The notes under the pieces: generated by a model
Seen by the model: the letters and a program-made list of their open reading frames with translations, nothing else
Told to the model about the DNA's origin: nothing
The model's database searches: none
In this document: in pieces, positions 42,419 to 52,126 of the stretch
Numbering within the stretch: position 1 is the first letter of the stretch
Layout of the letters: each line of letters starts with the position of its first letter
Position numbers and translations under genes: made by a program
Source of the DNA: Bacteroides cellulosilyticus DSM 14838
GTDB lineage: Bacteria; Bacteroidota; Bacteroidia; Bacteroidales; Bacteroidaceae
Reading direction: 5' to 3'
Assembly: GCF_000158035.1 (NCBI RefSeq)
Contig: NZ_EQ973495.1
Span: 346,192-400,294, forward strand
Length of the DNA: 54,103 nt

Positions 42419-43484
42419 TAATTGCTATACCTTAAAATGGCATCTCCTCTTCTTGCTGTTCTTCCCTTTTTTTACCCTCTACGGACAAACGAAGAAAGAT
42501 ACTCTCTCTTTTCGCGTTGTCAGCTATAATGTTGAAAACTTATTCGATTGCCGCCACGATACGCTAAAGAATGATTACGAGTTTCTGCCCGATGCGATGC
42601 GCCACTGGAATTATACGAAATATAAAAAGAAACTGGATGCCATAGCCCGCGTCATTACGGCCGTAGGCGGTTGGACTCCTCCTGCACTCGTAGCCCTTTG
42701 CGAAGTAGAAAACGACAGCGTATTGCGCGACTTGACCCAACGTTCGGTTCTTCGGGAAGCCGGATACCGCTATGTAATGACCAACTCACCCGACCAGCGC
42801 GGAATTGATGTGGCACTGCTTTATCAAAGAGATCAATTCAAGTTGATTTCCCATCAGGGTATTCCCATACCTCACAGATCCGGCAAAAAGAAATTTCGCC
42901 CTACACGGGATATACTGCACGTCTGCGGAATGTTGCTGAACAGCGATACCCTGGACATCTTTGTTGTACATCTTCCATCCCGTTCAGGAGGTGTTAAGGA
43001 GAGTGAACCCTATCGTCTATTTGCTGCCGAACAGCTGAAAGCCGCAGTAGACAGTATCTGCTCCTATCGGTATCATCCGCAAATTCTTATCATGGGAGAC
43101 TTCAATGATTATCCCGATAATGCATCCGTCAACAAAATACTCTCAGCAGAAGCACCACCCCAGAACGGTGACAGCCTGCAACCACAAAAACTCTATCACT
43201 TACTTGCCCGCAAGAGCGCAATTCGAAAGCACTTCGGCAGTTACAAATATCAGGGTGAATGGGGATTACTGGATCATATCATCGTGTCCGGCACTCTTCT
43301 TCAACCGGATGCGGATTTCTGCACCGGCGAGGATAAGGCTGATGTATTTCATTCTTCGTTCCTATTGACGGAAGATAAAAAGTATGGCGGTGTACAGCCA
43401 TTCCGCACTTACTACGGAATGAAGTATCAAGGTGGTTACAGCGATCACCTCCCAGTATGGGCGGATTTCCGGCTCATTTATTAA
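42411..43484 (+). CDS. exported endonuclease/exonuclease/phosphatase-family protein
   Basis: The start at 42411 gives 357 residues and a signal peptide (LLFLLFFPFFTLYGQ). Upstream ATGs at 42390 and earlier lie inside the lipoprotein gene and are less likely. The motifs are SYNVENLFD (Asn), ALCEVEN (metal Glu), RGIDVALLY, FVVHLPSR (His), IMGDFNDYP (Asp, Asn) and YSDHLPVWADF (catalytic His). It is a metal-dependent phosphodiesterase or nuclease in the periplasm. Similar Bacteroides proteins are annotated as exported endonucleases, but lipid or nucleotide substrates are possible. The 4-nt TTAA at 43481-43484 contains both its stop and that of the opposing MscS gene. Confidence 0.88.
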   Translation: MNNNCYTLKWHLLFLLFFPFFTLYGQTKKDTLSFRVVSYNVENLFDCRHDTLKNDYEFLPDAMRHWNYTKYKKKLDAIARVITAVGGWTPPALVALCEVENDSVLRDLTQRSVLREAGYRYVMTNSPDQRGIDVALLYQRDQFKLISHQGIPIPHRSGKKKFRPTRDILHVCGMLLNSDTLDIFVVHLPSRSGGVKESEPYRLFAAEQLKAAVDSICSYRYHPQILIMGDFNDYPDNASVNKILSAEAPPQNGDSLQPQKLYHLLARKSAIRKHFGSYKYQGEWGLLDHIIVSGTLLQPDADFCTGEDKADVFHSSFLLTEDKKYGGVQPFRTYYGMKYQGGYSDHLPVWADFRLIY

Positions 43485-44650
43485 TCCGAATACTGATACA
43501 ATTTCAAATCAAACTTCTGTACCATCACCAGCAAATGATCGAATATATCGGACTGAATACGTTCGTATTCCTTCCATACCTTGTTTCGGGAAAAGAAGTA
43601 AACTTGAATGGGAACTCCATAAGTGGTCATTTCCTTCTGGCTGATAATCAAGTCCAAATCCTGGTTCACGACAGGAAGGCTGCAAAGATAACGTTCGATG
43701 TAAATACGGTAGAGTTGTGCATTGGTAGGTACCTCGCCTTCTGCCGGCTGATAGTCTGCCATCAAAGGAACTTCCTTACGGATGGTATCCAACATTTCGG
43801 GAGTGCAAAACTTCAGGGTCGTCATGTCCAGATAGATATTCTTATCCACACGCCGGCCACCACTCTCCTGCATACCGCGCCAGTTCTGGAAAGAGCCGTT
43901 CACCAAGGTATAAGGCGGAATGGTAGAAATCGTATTATCCCAGTTCTGTATCTTTACGGTGTTGAGGGTTATCTCTTTCACAATACCGTTGGCGGAGCCA
44001 TTGGGTAAGGCAATCCAGTCGCCGATACGCAACATCTCGTTGGCAGAAAGTTGTACTCCGGCCACAAAGCCCAGAATACTATCCTTGAATACCAACATTA
44101 ATACTGCCGCCGAAGCACCCAGCCCGGCAAAGAGGGTTGCGGGAGACTTATCTATAAGAATAGATACGGCAATGATAGCCGCCACAAAGAATAACAATAC
44201 CTGCAATACCTGAACAAAGCCTTTCATCGGATGATTCTTACTGTTGTCCTTCTGATTATGAAAATCCAGAAAAACGAGCAGTAGCCCATTCAGCGCAAAA
44301 GCTAAAGCAGCCACTATATACACGGCACAAACTTTCTGCGACAACTCCAACAGTTCTACTCCGTGTACAAAAGTATGAGGCAACAGGAAGTAAATCAGAA
44401 TTCCCGGTAAGGTATGTATCAGATGAGGAACCACTTTCCGCTTCATCAGCAAAGTATTCCAGCGATGGGGTGAACGATTGGTATAATGCTTCATTCCCCC
44501 TACCAATATTGCCTGAAACAGATAGTCCAGCCCTACAGCTACGGCAATGATTAATATGGCGATGATAGTTTCATCAAATGTATTCGCAAATTTAGGGTCT
44601 ACTCCCCACCCTATAAGGGTTTTATTCATCCACCCTCCTAATGTCGTCAT
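43481..44650 (-). CDS. MscS-family mechanosensitive channel
   Basis: The ATG at 44650 gives 389 residues. The frame stays open to 44914, but that would overlap the efflux gene and its promoter. Four to five membrane segments lie in the first 210 residues. The pore helix is LFAGLGASAAVLMLVFKDSILGFVAG. The MscS beta domain follows: RIGDWIALPNGSANGIVKEITLNTVKIQNWDNTISTIPPYTLVNGSFQNW. It releases solutes on hypo-osmotic shock across the inner membrane. It faces the divergent efflux operon. Confidence 0.92.
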   Translation of the reverse strand: MTTLGGWMNKTLIGWGVDPKFANTFDETIIAILIIAVAVGLDYLFQAILVGGMKHYTNRSPHRWNTLLMKRKVVPHLIHTLPGILIYFLLPHTFVHGVELLELSQKVCAVYIVAALAFALNGLLLVFLDFHNQKDNSKNHPMKGFVQVLQVLLFFVAAIIAVSILIDKSPATLFAGLGASAAVLMLVFKDSILGFVAGVQLSANEMLRIGDWIALPNGSANGIVKEITLNTVKIQNWDNTISTIPPYTLVNGSFQNWRGMQESGGRRVDKNIYLDMTTLKFCTPEMLDTIRKEVPLMADYQPAEGEVPTNAQLYRIYIERYLCSLPVVNQDLDLIISQKEMTTYGVPIQVYFFSRNKVWKEYERIQSDIFDHLLVMVQKFDLKLYQYSD

Positions 44651-44788
44651 ATATTTCTCCGATTTTAATTGCTTATGGGAATAATAACAAATAAAGGGGA
44701 GCTGTTGTTTAATAAAACTTTTTCCGGCTTCATCTTCTACTTTTCCGGTTTCAGTAAAAAAGTCCCGGTATATCTGTCTGGAACAAAT

Positions 44789-44796
44789 TATTTTCG
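44789..44796 (+). promoter_or_regulatory. possible -7 box TATTTTCG for the efflux operon
   Basis: One mismatch to TAnnTTTG, 23 nt before the adaptor start at 44820 in the divergent intergenic region. Confidence 0.4.
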
Positions 44797-44819
44797 CCCC
44801 CGGATTAAACAAAAAAAGT

Positions 44820-45878
44820 ATGAACCGAAATGTAAAACTTATCAGTATTCTCAGCCTCGGACTAATGTTGGGGGCCTGTGGTGGTAATTCGTCTTCACAA
44901 GAAGAAACTATCATTGTAAAGACTGCTACAGCGAGTACCTACAGCAACGAAACAGCCAAAGAATTCCCCATTATCACCCAACCGTTCCGCACCACAGAAC
45001 TGTCCTTCCGCGTCAGCGGCCCCATCGACCGGCTGGATGTCTATGCCGGAAACTATTACCGCCGCGGAGATATTATTGCAGAAATCGATCCACGAGACTA
45101 CCGCATCCGGCGTGAACGTGCTGAAGCCGTCTATCGCCAGTCAAAGGCAGAGTATGAACGTATCAGTGCGCTTTATCAGAAAAACAACCTTTCTGCCAGT
45201 ACTTATGAGAAAGCACGTGCGGAATATACTTCCGCCAAAGCTGCTTTCGACACTGCCGTCAATGAACTGGAAGATACCCGCCTTGTAGCCCCCTTCAACG
45301 GATATGTAGGGGAAGTCTACGTAGAGAAATTCCAGGATGTCAAGGCCAGCCAGCCCGTATTGACATTTATCGATATAGACCAACTGAAAATAGAAGCTTA
45401 TGTAACGCAAGATATAGCCTATCGTGTTCAACCAAGGCAGAACGTGCTATTGACGCTGGATGTGCAGCCCGACACGGAGCTGGAAGCACAGATTGCAGAA
45501 GTATCCAAAGGAACCACACAAAACAATCTCTCTTATCTGGTAACGGCATTGTTGCCCAATAAAGAAGCCCGGTTACTGGCAGGTATGTCCGGAAAGATAC
45601 GTTTCGAAGAAAGTGCTTCGGAATTATCAGATAGTACCGCCACCGGCGAACATTTGGTTTGTATTCCGCAAACAGCCTTGTGCAATCGCCCCACAGTGGG
45701 AAGTTATGTATGGACGGTACATCCTGAAAGCGGGATAGTCAGCCAACGTAAAGTTAGTGTCAGCAAACTGCTGCCGCACGGCAATGCAGGCATCACTGCC
45801 GGACTGCAACCCAGTGAAATAGTGGCTACAAGCAGTCTGCGTTTCTTATCAGACGGAATGAAAGTAAAAATCCAATGA
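44820..45878 (+). CDS. RND efflux periplasmic adaptor (membrane fusion lipoprotein)
   Basis: The 352-residue protein has a lipoprotein signal (LMLGAC, Cys20). The adaptor layout is visible: a lipoyl half (SFRVSGPIDRLDVYAGNYYRRGDIIAEID), a coiled-coil hairpin (about 98-148), the second lipoyl half (LVAPFNGYVGEVYVEKFQDV), a beta-barrel, and a membrane-proximal domain ending ATSSLRFLSDGMKVKI. It links the pump to the outer membrane channel. It is the first gene of the operon, 13 nt before the pump. Confidence 0.92.
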   Translation: MNRNVKLISILSLGLMLGACGGNSSSQEETIIVKTATASTYSNETAKEFPIITQPFRTTELSFRVSGPIDRLDVYAGNYYRRGDIIAEIDPRDYRIRRERAEAVYRQSKAEYERISALYQKNNLSASTYEKARAEYTSAKAAFDTAVNELEDTRLVAPFNGYVGEVYVEKFQDVKASQPVLTFIDIDQLKIEAYVTQDIAYRVQPRQNVLLTLDVQPDTELEAQIAEVSKGTTQNNLSYLVTALLPNKEARLLAGMSGKIRFEESASELSDSTATGEHLVCIPQTALCNRPTVGSYVWTVHPESGIVSQRKVSVSKLLPHGNAGITAGLQPSEIVATSSLRFLSDGMKVKIQ

Positions 45879-45891
45879 AACAGCAAGTATC

Positions 45892-48800
45892 ATGAAACTA
45901 ATCAAATATTTTCTGCAACGCCGCTCTGTCACTATTCTACTGCTGGTACTGGTACTTGCCGGCGGACTATTCTCGTACGTCAAAATGGGAAAGCTGGAGG
46001 ATGCCCCTTTCACCATTAAACAAGCATTGGTGCTGACTTCTTACCCCGGCGCATCTCCTTCGGAAGTACAAAGCCAGGTGACAGATGTATTGGAAGAAGC
46101 CATCCAGTCATTGGGCGAACTTTATTACCTGAAAACCGAGAACCGTGCCGGGCTTTCCAAAATCACTGTATATGTAAAGAAAGAGACACGGGCAGATGAG
46201 ATGCAGCAACTTTGGGATAAACTACGCCGTAAGGTAGGTGATGCGCAGAGCAAACTTCCCGCAGGGACCGGACCTTCGGTTGTGAATGATGACTTCGGTG
46301 ATGTGTTGGGCGTCTTCTACGGACTAACAAGCGAAGGACGCAGTTACCGGGAACTGGAAGATCAGGCCAAACTTATCAAAAATGAATTGTTAAAGGTAAA
46401 GGATGTCGCACGTATCGAAATCTATGGAACGCAAACACCTACAATTGAGGTAGTGGTCAGTCCCGCCGTTATGTCTCGCAGCGGCATTACGACAGCGGAC
46501 ATAGCCAATGCATTCAATGCCCAAAACAAGGTAGTGGATGCAGGTGGAATCACAGCAGGTACAGGACGCATCCGAATCGAATCCACCGGTAACTTCTATT
46601 CTTTGGATGAGATACGGCAACTCACCATCGTTTCACGTAGTGGGGAACACTTCCGACTGGGAGATATTGCCGACATCAACGAAAATTACCAAACACCTGC
46701 CAGCAACTTGATGCGCATAGACGGAAAACCGGCTGTGGGTATTGCCATTTCCACCGTACCTACCGGTAATGTGGTAGATATGGCTGAAGCTATCGAAGCA
46801 CGCATCGAAGAACTAAAATCTGATATGCCGGAAGGTTTCGGCCTCGTCTCTATCTACGATCAGGGGCATGAGTCTGCCATAGCCAACCAAGGCTTTATCA
46901 TCAATCTGATAGTTTCCGTAATTACCGTAGTGGCTATCCTGCTTTTCTTCATCGGTTTCAAAAATGGTTTGCTGATAGGTAGCGGACTTGTATTCTCCAT
47001 ATTTGCTACTCTGATTGTGATGCTGGCAGGAGGAATTGCTTTGCAACGCATGTCACTGGCAGCCATTATTATTGCCATGGGAATGTTGGTAGATAATGCC
47101 ATTGTAGTATCCGACTCTGCACTGGTAAATATGCAACGGGGAATGCGGAAACGGGTATCCATCATGAAAGCATGTTCCGGGACTGCCCTCCCCTTGTTGG
47201 CTGCCACGGTCATAGCGATACTGACATTCCTGCCTATCTACTATTCACCACATATCACCGGAGAATTATTATCCTCTCTGGTTATTGTCATCGGTGTATC
47301 GCTCATGTTCAGCTGGGTATTTGCACTGACACAAACCCCGTTCTTCATCCAAGAATTTGTACGCCGCCCGCGCCCCTCGGAATTGAGTGGAACCCTCTTT
47401 TCCGGCAAGGCTTACGACCGCTTCCGGAGCACATTACGTTTCGTCATTCGCCATCGTTATGCCACAGTGGGGTTGATGGTTATATTGCTTGTCGTTTCCG
47501 CCTGGAGTTTCAAGTTTATCCCGAAAGTCTTTGTACCTGCTCTGGAGAAACCCTACTTTACATTGGATGTATGGCTACCCGAAGGAACCGACATCGCTGA
47601 AACCGACCGCACGGCCTCAGAAATGGCTGACTATATCCGCAGTCAGGAAGAAACAGAAATGATTTCAACTTATGTAGGACGTACACCACCCAGATATTAT
47701 CTGTCTAATGTATCTTTCGGCCCGCAACCCAACTATGCTCAGTTATTGGTAAAGGCACGTTCCTCCAAAGAAACCAAAGCGTTGCGCACCAGACTGCAAG
47801 ACTCTATCCGTACGCTTTTCCCGGGTCCACTCATCAAAGTGAATAAATTCGAGCTGAGTCCGCTAACGGAAGCTGTTATCGAAGCACGCTTCCTGGGTCC
47901 CGATCCTGCCGTACTCGATTCACTGGCAGGTATGGCTATCGAGATTATGCGCCGCAACCCGAAAGTAGCGGATGCCCGCAACGAATGGGGTAACATGACA
48001 CCCATTATCCGACCGGTTTATGATCCGGTAAAAGCCAGTGCGCTGGGAATAACAAAGTCTGCAATGATGGAGTCAGTTAAATCCATCAATGACGGACTTA
48101 CAGTGGGAGTCTATCGTGATAATGAGAAAAAGGTCCCTGTACAATTGAAATCTGCAGGTACCGATATCACAGATGCACAGGGACTGGGAGACTTTTCTGT
48201 ATGGAACGGGCAGAATTCCGCCCCATTATCACAAGTCACCGAAGATATTGAAGTAAGCTGGGAATGGCCACAGATGCGTACTTATAACCGACAACTGTCC
48301 ATGGCTGCCATGTGTGGGGTAAAAGCCGGACACACTATGGCAGAAGTGCATGGTGAAATCCGCCAGGAGATAGAATCCATTCAACTTCCTGAAGGATACA
48401 CCTTCTTCTGGGATGCCCAATATAAGGATCAGCGCGAAGCCATGCAAGCCATAGCAAAATTCTTCCCATTGGCATTTCTGGCATTAATAGTCATACTTGT
48501 AGCCCTGTTCGGTAACTTCCGTGACCCGCTAATCATCCTATGTGTATTGCCGTTATCTCTTATCGGTGTCGCCGTAGGTATGCTGATGACCGGTTTCGAA
48601 TTCGGTTTCTTTCCTATTGCCGGTTGGCTGGGATTACTGGGAATGATTATCAAAAATGTAATTGTACTGCTGGATGAGATACAGGTACAACGCCGGGCGG
48701 AAGTACCGGTCTATACTGCCATTATCGAATCTACCGTGTCGCGTACCCGACCTGTACTGATGGCTGCCACCACCACTATTCTGGGTATGGTTCCCCTATT

Positions 48801-48924
48801 GTTCGATGTGGCCTTCGGTGGTATGGCGGCTACTATTATCTTCGGATTGACATTCGCAACGCTACTGACTCTGTTCGTCACTCCGGCACTCTATTCATTG
48901 TTTTATAAAGTAAAAGAGAAATAG
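45892..48924 (+). CDS. RND multidrug efflux pump, inner membrane
   Basis: The 1010 residues fit the AcrB family. There is an N-terminal helix (SVTILLLVLVLAGGLF), porter domains beginning LVLTSYPGASPSEVQSQVT, and a membrane block with the proton-relay aspartate in MGMLVDNAIVVSDSAL. A second half has a matching set (GWLGLLGMIIKNVIVLLDEI) and a second porter domain (VTEDIEVSWEWPQM). It exports drugs or other hydrophobic compounds using the proton gradient. The TolC gene begins 3 nt after it. Confidence 0.95.
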   Translation: MKLIKYFLQRRSVTILLLVLVLAGGLFSYVKMGKLEDAPFTIKQALVLTSYPGASPSEVQSQVTDVLEEAIQSLGELYYLKTENRAGLSKITVYVKKETRADEMQQLWDKLRRKVGDAQSKLPAGTGPSVVNDDFGDVLGVFYGLTSEGRSYRELEDQAKLIKNELLKVKDVARIEIYGTQTPTIEVVVSPAVMSRSGITTADIANAFNAQNKVVDAGGITAGTGRIRIESTGNFYSLDEIRQLTIVSRSGEHFRLGDIADINENYQTPASNLMRIDGKPAVGIAISTVPTGNVVDMAEAIEARIEELKSDMPEGFGLVSIYDQGHESAIANQGFIINLIVSVITVVAILLFFIGFKNGLLIGSGLVFSIFATLIVMLAGGIALQRMSLAAIIIAMGMLVDNAIVVSDSALVNMQRGMRKRVSIMKACSGTALPLLAATVIAILTFLPIYYSPHITGELLSSLVIVIGVSLMFSWVFALTQTPFFIQEFVRRPRPSELSGTLFSGKAYDRFRSTLRFVIRHRYATVGLMVILLVVSAWSFKFIPKVFVPALEKPYFTLDVWLPEGTDIAETDRTASEMADYIRSQEETEMISTYVGRTPPRYYLSNVSFGPQPNYAQLLVKARSSKETKALRTRLQDSIRTLFPGPLIKVNKFELSPLTEAVIEARFLGPDPAVLDSLAGMAIEIMRRNPKVADARNEWGNMTPIIRPVYDPVKASALGITKSAMMESVKSINDGLTVGVYRDNEKKVPVQLKSAGTDITDAQGLGDFSVWNGQNSAPLSQVTEDIEVSWEWPQMRTYNRQLSMAAMCGVKAGHTMAEVHGEIRQEIESIQLPEGYTFFWDAQYKDQREAMQAIAKFFPLAFLALIVILVALFGNFRDPLIILCVLPLSLIGVAVGMLMTGFEFGFFPIAGWLGLLGMIIKNVIVLLDEIQVQRRAEVPVYTAIIESTVSRTRPVLMAATTTILGMVPLLFDVAFGGMAATIIFGLTFATLLTLFVTPALYSLFYKVKEK

Positions 48925-48927
48925 ATT

Positions 48928-50217
48928 ATGAAGAAAATATATATCCTTTTTATTCTATCGTTGTGTGATCCGTTCGCTTTTGGCCAGCAGAGTGCGATGC
49001 TGGAGAAGTATAGGTCGATGGCTCTTGAATATAGCCACGACCTGAAAGCGGCGGAGAAAAATCTGGCTGCCAGCATTGAACTGGAGAAATCCGCCCGTGC
49101 AGACCTGAAACCCAAACTCTCCGGTGATGCAAACTTTCAGTATACCGGAAATCCCTTAGAGATTAATCTGAACCTCCCCGGTATGGATAACCCGCTACAG
49201 ATACAAGGACGTGATACCAAATATGGTGCTTCCCTTACCCTATTACAACCTATATATACAGGTGGACGCTTACTTGAAAGTATCCGCATGGCACAGCATC
49301 AACACGCTCTTGCTTCGCACCAGAAAGAACAACTTTTATCCGAAGTCTGTTTTCAGACGGATATTCAATACTGGAATACCGTCGCCCGCCAGGAAATTGT
49401 GAGTATCGTCGCAGATTACCGGAATTCGATAGCTGCGCTGACTCAAACAATCCGTGAACGGGTGGAGGTCTCACTCGTCAATCCCCAGGATTTGCTAATG
49501 GCCGAGGTAAAATTAAACGATGCCGAATTTCAGTTACTCCAAGCACAAAAGAACTTCGATACCGGACTTATGGCCTTCAATTCCCTCATCGGATTACCTC
49601 TGGAAGAGCCTACACCTATAGATACGATCATTCCACAAGTGGACACTTCGGACAGTTCACGACTGACACTTGCGATCCCACGCCCTGAAATCAAGATAGC
49701 GCATGACCAGATTAAAATGGCGGAAAGTTCATTAAAGTTGAATGACTCAAAATACAAGCCTCAACTATACGTAGGAGTAGACGGAAGTTATTCTTCTCCG
49801 GGCTATGACCTGCGTGCCGACCTGGACCCTAACTATGCTGTATATGCCAAAGTCAGTGTCCCTCTGTTCGAATGGGGAAAACGACGAAATGAGAAGCGGG
49901 CTTCCAACCAAAAGATCGGTATAGCAAAAGATAATCTGAATCAGATTCAGGATAAAGTCAACCTGGAAATACAGACGGCACGCCTCTCTTTGTCACAGGC
50001 ACTGGATCAGGTACAACTAAGTCAGCAATCGCTGGAAAAAGCCCATGAGAATGAACGTCAGGCTATGGAACGCTATAATGAAGGCGAAATATCCATTGTA
50101 GAAGTAATAGAGGCACAGACTTACCGGCAAAATGCTGAAATAAATCATGTACAAGCCAAAGCTTCCGCACAAGGACAGTATTCGGCATTAATAAAAGCAT
50201 TAAACCAATATAAATGA
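48928..50217 (+). CDS. TolC-family outer membrane efflux channel
   Basis: The 429-residue protein has a signal peptide (LCDPFAFGQ). Two repeated outer membrane efflux domains are built of long helices (about 25-220 and 240-425; RSMALEYSHDLKAAEKNLAAS, QMAMERYNEGEISIVEVIEAQ-like block near the end). It forms the trimeric outer channel for the adaptor and pump encoded just upstream. A two-component pair follows within 30 nt, suggesting shared control. Confidence 0.92.
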   Translation: MKKIYILFILSLCDPFAFGQQSAMLEKYRSMALEYSHDLKAAEKNLAASIELEKSARADLKPKLSGDANFQYTGNPLEINLNLPGMDNPLQIQGRDTKYGASLTLLQPIYTGGRLLESIRMAQHQHALASHQKEQLLSEVCFQTDIQYWNTVARQEIVSIVADYRNSIAALTQTIRERVEVSLVNPQDLLMAEVKLNDAEFQLLQAQKNFDTGLMAFNSLIGLPLEEPTPIDTIIPQVDTSDSSRLTLAIPRPEIKIAHDQIKMAESSLKLNDSKYKPQLYVGVDGSYSSPGYDLRADLDPNYAVYAKVSVPLFEWGKRRNEKRASNQKIGIAKDNLNQIQDKVNLEIQTARLSLSQALDQVQLSQQSLEKAHENERQAMERYNEGEISIVEVIEAQTYRQNAEINHVQAKASAQGQYSALIKALNQYK

Positions 50218-50244
50218 TAAGTGGAAATTCGTAACTTTGCCTTT

Positions 50245-51270
50245 ATGAAGTGGAACACTCTTTTATACAGCCTACTCTTTTCAGGATTGGGAATTTTCTC
50301 ATTCCTGTTGCTGGCCAATTATACCAACCTTACTCCGCAGGTTACGAATACCATCCACACTCCCGGTGCATTTGTTTTTGTTGTTGCCACTTTCAATATA
50401 TTGGGATATTGTACCCTCCGCATAAGTTCGTGGATGAACCGTCTATACTCCAACAATTTACGTTGGAAGTGGAAATTCATAGCGGTATATATAGGTGTTA
50501 TGCTATTGTTTCTGCTGTTGAACTACGGTCTGTTGGTGGCTGCCAAACTGATGGGCAGAGCGGAAAATCCATTCACTTTCCAGATAGGGGGAATACGTAT
50601 TCTATTAGTAGTGTGGTTGGTGGAGCTTGTAATCCTGGGATTATTGCTTGCCAACCGCTCCATAAAGAATGCCCTCCGTCTGCAACAAAAAGCAGCGCAA
50701 CTACAGAAAGAGAATAATGCGGCCCGATATACTGCCCTTCAAAATCAGCTGAACCCCCACTTTCTTTTTAATAGTCTGAACACGCTGATAGCTGAGATAG
50801 AATATAATCCGTCAAATGCCGTACGCTTCACCCGGAATCTCTCTGATGTATATCGCTATGTACTTCAATCGCAAGATAAAACCCTGATCACATTAGGCGA
50901 AGAATTAGAATTCATTCAATCCTACCTTTTCCTGCACGAAGTCAGATTAGGCAACTGCATCGCTTGCAACATCACAATACCAACCGAAGCTATGGAGTAT
51001 CAGCTTCCCCCGCTAACCCTGCAACTATTAGTGGAGAATGTTATTAAACACAATTCAATTAACAGCAATAAACCGATGGATATCACGATACAAATTGTCG
51101 ACCACTTTCTGGTTGTCAGTAATCCGATACATGCCAAAAAGAGCGATACCACTTCAGGTGTAGGGCTACAGAATTTATCGAACCGTTGCAAGCTAATGAT
51201 AGGTACTGACATTATTATCAATAATGAAAATCAGATATTCACCGTAAAAGTTCCCTTAATCTATGAGTAA
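50245..51270 (+). CDS. LytS-like sensor histidine kinase
   Basis: The ATG at 50245 gives 341 residues. The frame can begin at a GTG at 50221, but ATG is favoured. There are four membrane helices in the first 140 residues, then a His_kinase (LytS/YehU type) region with His172 in LNPHFLFNSLNTL and a HATPase with LLVENVIKHNS and SGVGLQNLSNR. It has no obvious periplasmic sensor domain. It overlaps the response regulator by 8 nt. A TAACTTTG at 50232-50239 just before the ATG could be a promoter giving an almost leaderless message, or chance. Confidence 0.92.
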   Translation: MKWNTLLYSLLFSGLGIFSFLLLANYTNLTPQVTNTIHTPGAFVFVVATFNILGYCTLRISSWMNRLYSNNLRWKWKFIAVYIGVMLLFLLLNYGLLVAAKLMGRAENPFTFQIGGIRILLVVWLVELVILGLLLANRSIKNALRLQQKAAQLQKENNAARYTALQNQLNPHFLFNSLNTLIAEIEYNPSNAVRFTRNLSDVYRYVLQSQDKTLITLGEELEFIQSYLFLHEVRLGNCIACNITIPTEAMEYQLPPLTLQLLVENVIKHNSINSNKPMDITIQIVDHFLVVSNPIHAKKSDTTSGVGLQNLSNRCKLMIGTDIIINNENQIFTVKVPLIYE

Positions 51271-52033
51271 ACTAACTGCTGCCATTATAGAAGACGAAGT
51301 ACCCGCTGCCCGTCTCCTATCTTCCATCATCACACGTCTGCGTCCCGACTGGGAGGTTACCGTACTACCCGGAAGTGTGGAAGAAGCCATTGTTTGGTTC
51401 AGGACACATTCTCATCCGGATATTCTGTTTCTGGATATTCAGTTATCGGACGGTAATTCATTTGACTTCCTATCTGCCGCACAACCTTCTTCATTGATCA
51501 TTTTCACAACAGCCTATGATCAATATGCCATTCGCGCCTTCACCGTGAACAGCATAGACTATATACTTAAACCGGTAGATGAGAAACGTTTGCTGGATGC
51601 TATCGTAAAGTATGAAACTCTGAAAGGAAAAGACTATAAACAAGAAAATTACATAGGAGATTTAATTCAGAGCCTGCAAAAACAGGAAAAAAGCTACCGC
51701 ACCCGCTTTCTTATTGCCGGAGTGGATAAATTCTGGGCTTTGCAAGTCAGTGACATTGCCTATTTCTATTCAGAAAATAAAATCACCTTTGCCGTCACAA
51801 AAAGCGGACAGGAGCATATTATAGACCTGTCTCTCACCCGACTTGAAGAGCAATTGGATCCCAGACGTTTTTTCCGCGCCAATCGCCAGGTAATAGTTTG
51901 TATTGATGCCATTGTGCATGCTGCACCTTATTTTAATGGAAGAATAATACTTCACGTAAAACCGATTCATAAGGATAAGATTACTGTCAGCGAAGAAAAA
52001 GTATCCTCTTTCAAGATGTGGCTGAACTTTTAA
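51263..52033 (+). CDS. LytTR-family response regulator
   Basis: The 256 residues have a receiver domain (about 1-120; IIEDE with Asp11, phospho-acceptor Asp58 in LFLDIQL, TTAYDQYA, and DYILKPV with the conserved Lys). A LytTR DNA-binding domain (about 155-255) follows, with FYSENKITF, LEEQLDPRRFFRANRQVIV and ISEEKV-type ending. It is the partner of the LytS-like kinase and probably regulates the efflux operon before it. A strong hairpin follows 32 nt after the stop. Confidence 0.94.
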   Translation: MSKLTAAIIEDEVPAARLLSSIITRLRPDWEVTVLPGSVEEAIVWFRTHSHPDILFLDIQLSDGNSFDFLSAAQPSSLIIFTTAYDQYAIRAFTVNSIDYILKPVDEKRLLDAIVKYETLKGKDYKQENYIGDLIQSLQKQEKSYRTRFLIAGVDKFWALQVSDIAYFYSENKITFAVTKSGQEHIIDLSLTRLEEQLDPRRFFRANRQVIVCIDAIVHAAPYFNGRIILHVKPIHKDKITVSEEKVSSFKMWLNF

Positions 52034-52064
52034 CACTAAAAGTTATAACAAGTTACCTATTATC

Positions 52065-52111
52065 TTTCGCGCCACTTCATCTGTTTTATAACCGGATAAA
52101 GTGGCGCGAAA
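52065..52111. terminator. 13-bp hairpin between convergent genes
   Basis: TTTCGCGCCACTT (52065-52077) pairs perfectly with its complement at 52099-52111 around a 21-nt loop. It lies between the stop of the response regulator (plus) and the BACON/SusD gene (minus, stop at 52127), so it could end both transcripts. T-runs are poor on both sides. Confidence 0.6.
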
Positions 52112-52126
52112 TAATATATTACACTT

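Noticed and set aside
44651..44914. N-terminal extension of the MscS gene to 44914
   Set aside because: It overlaps the efflux adaptor gene and its promoter, and the added residues have no MscS similarity.
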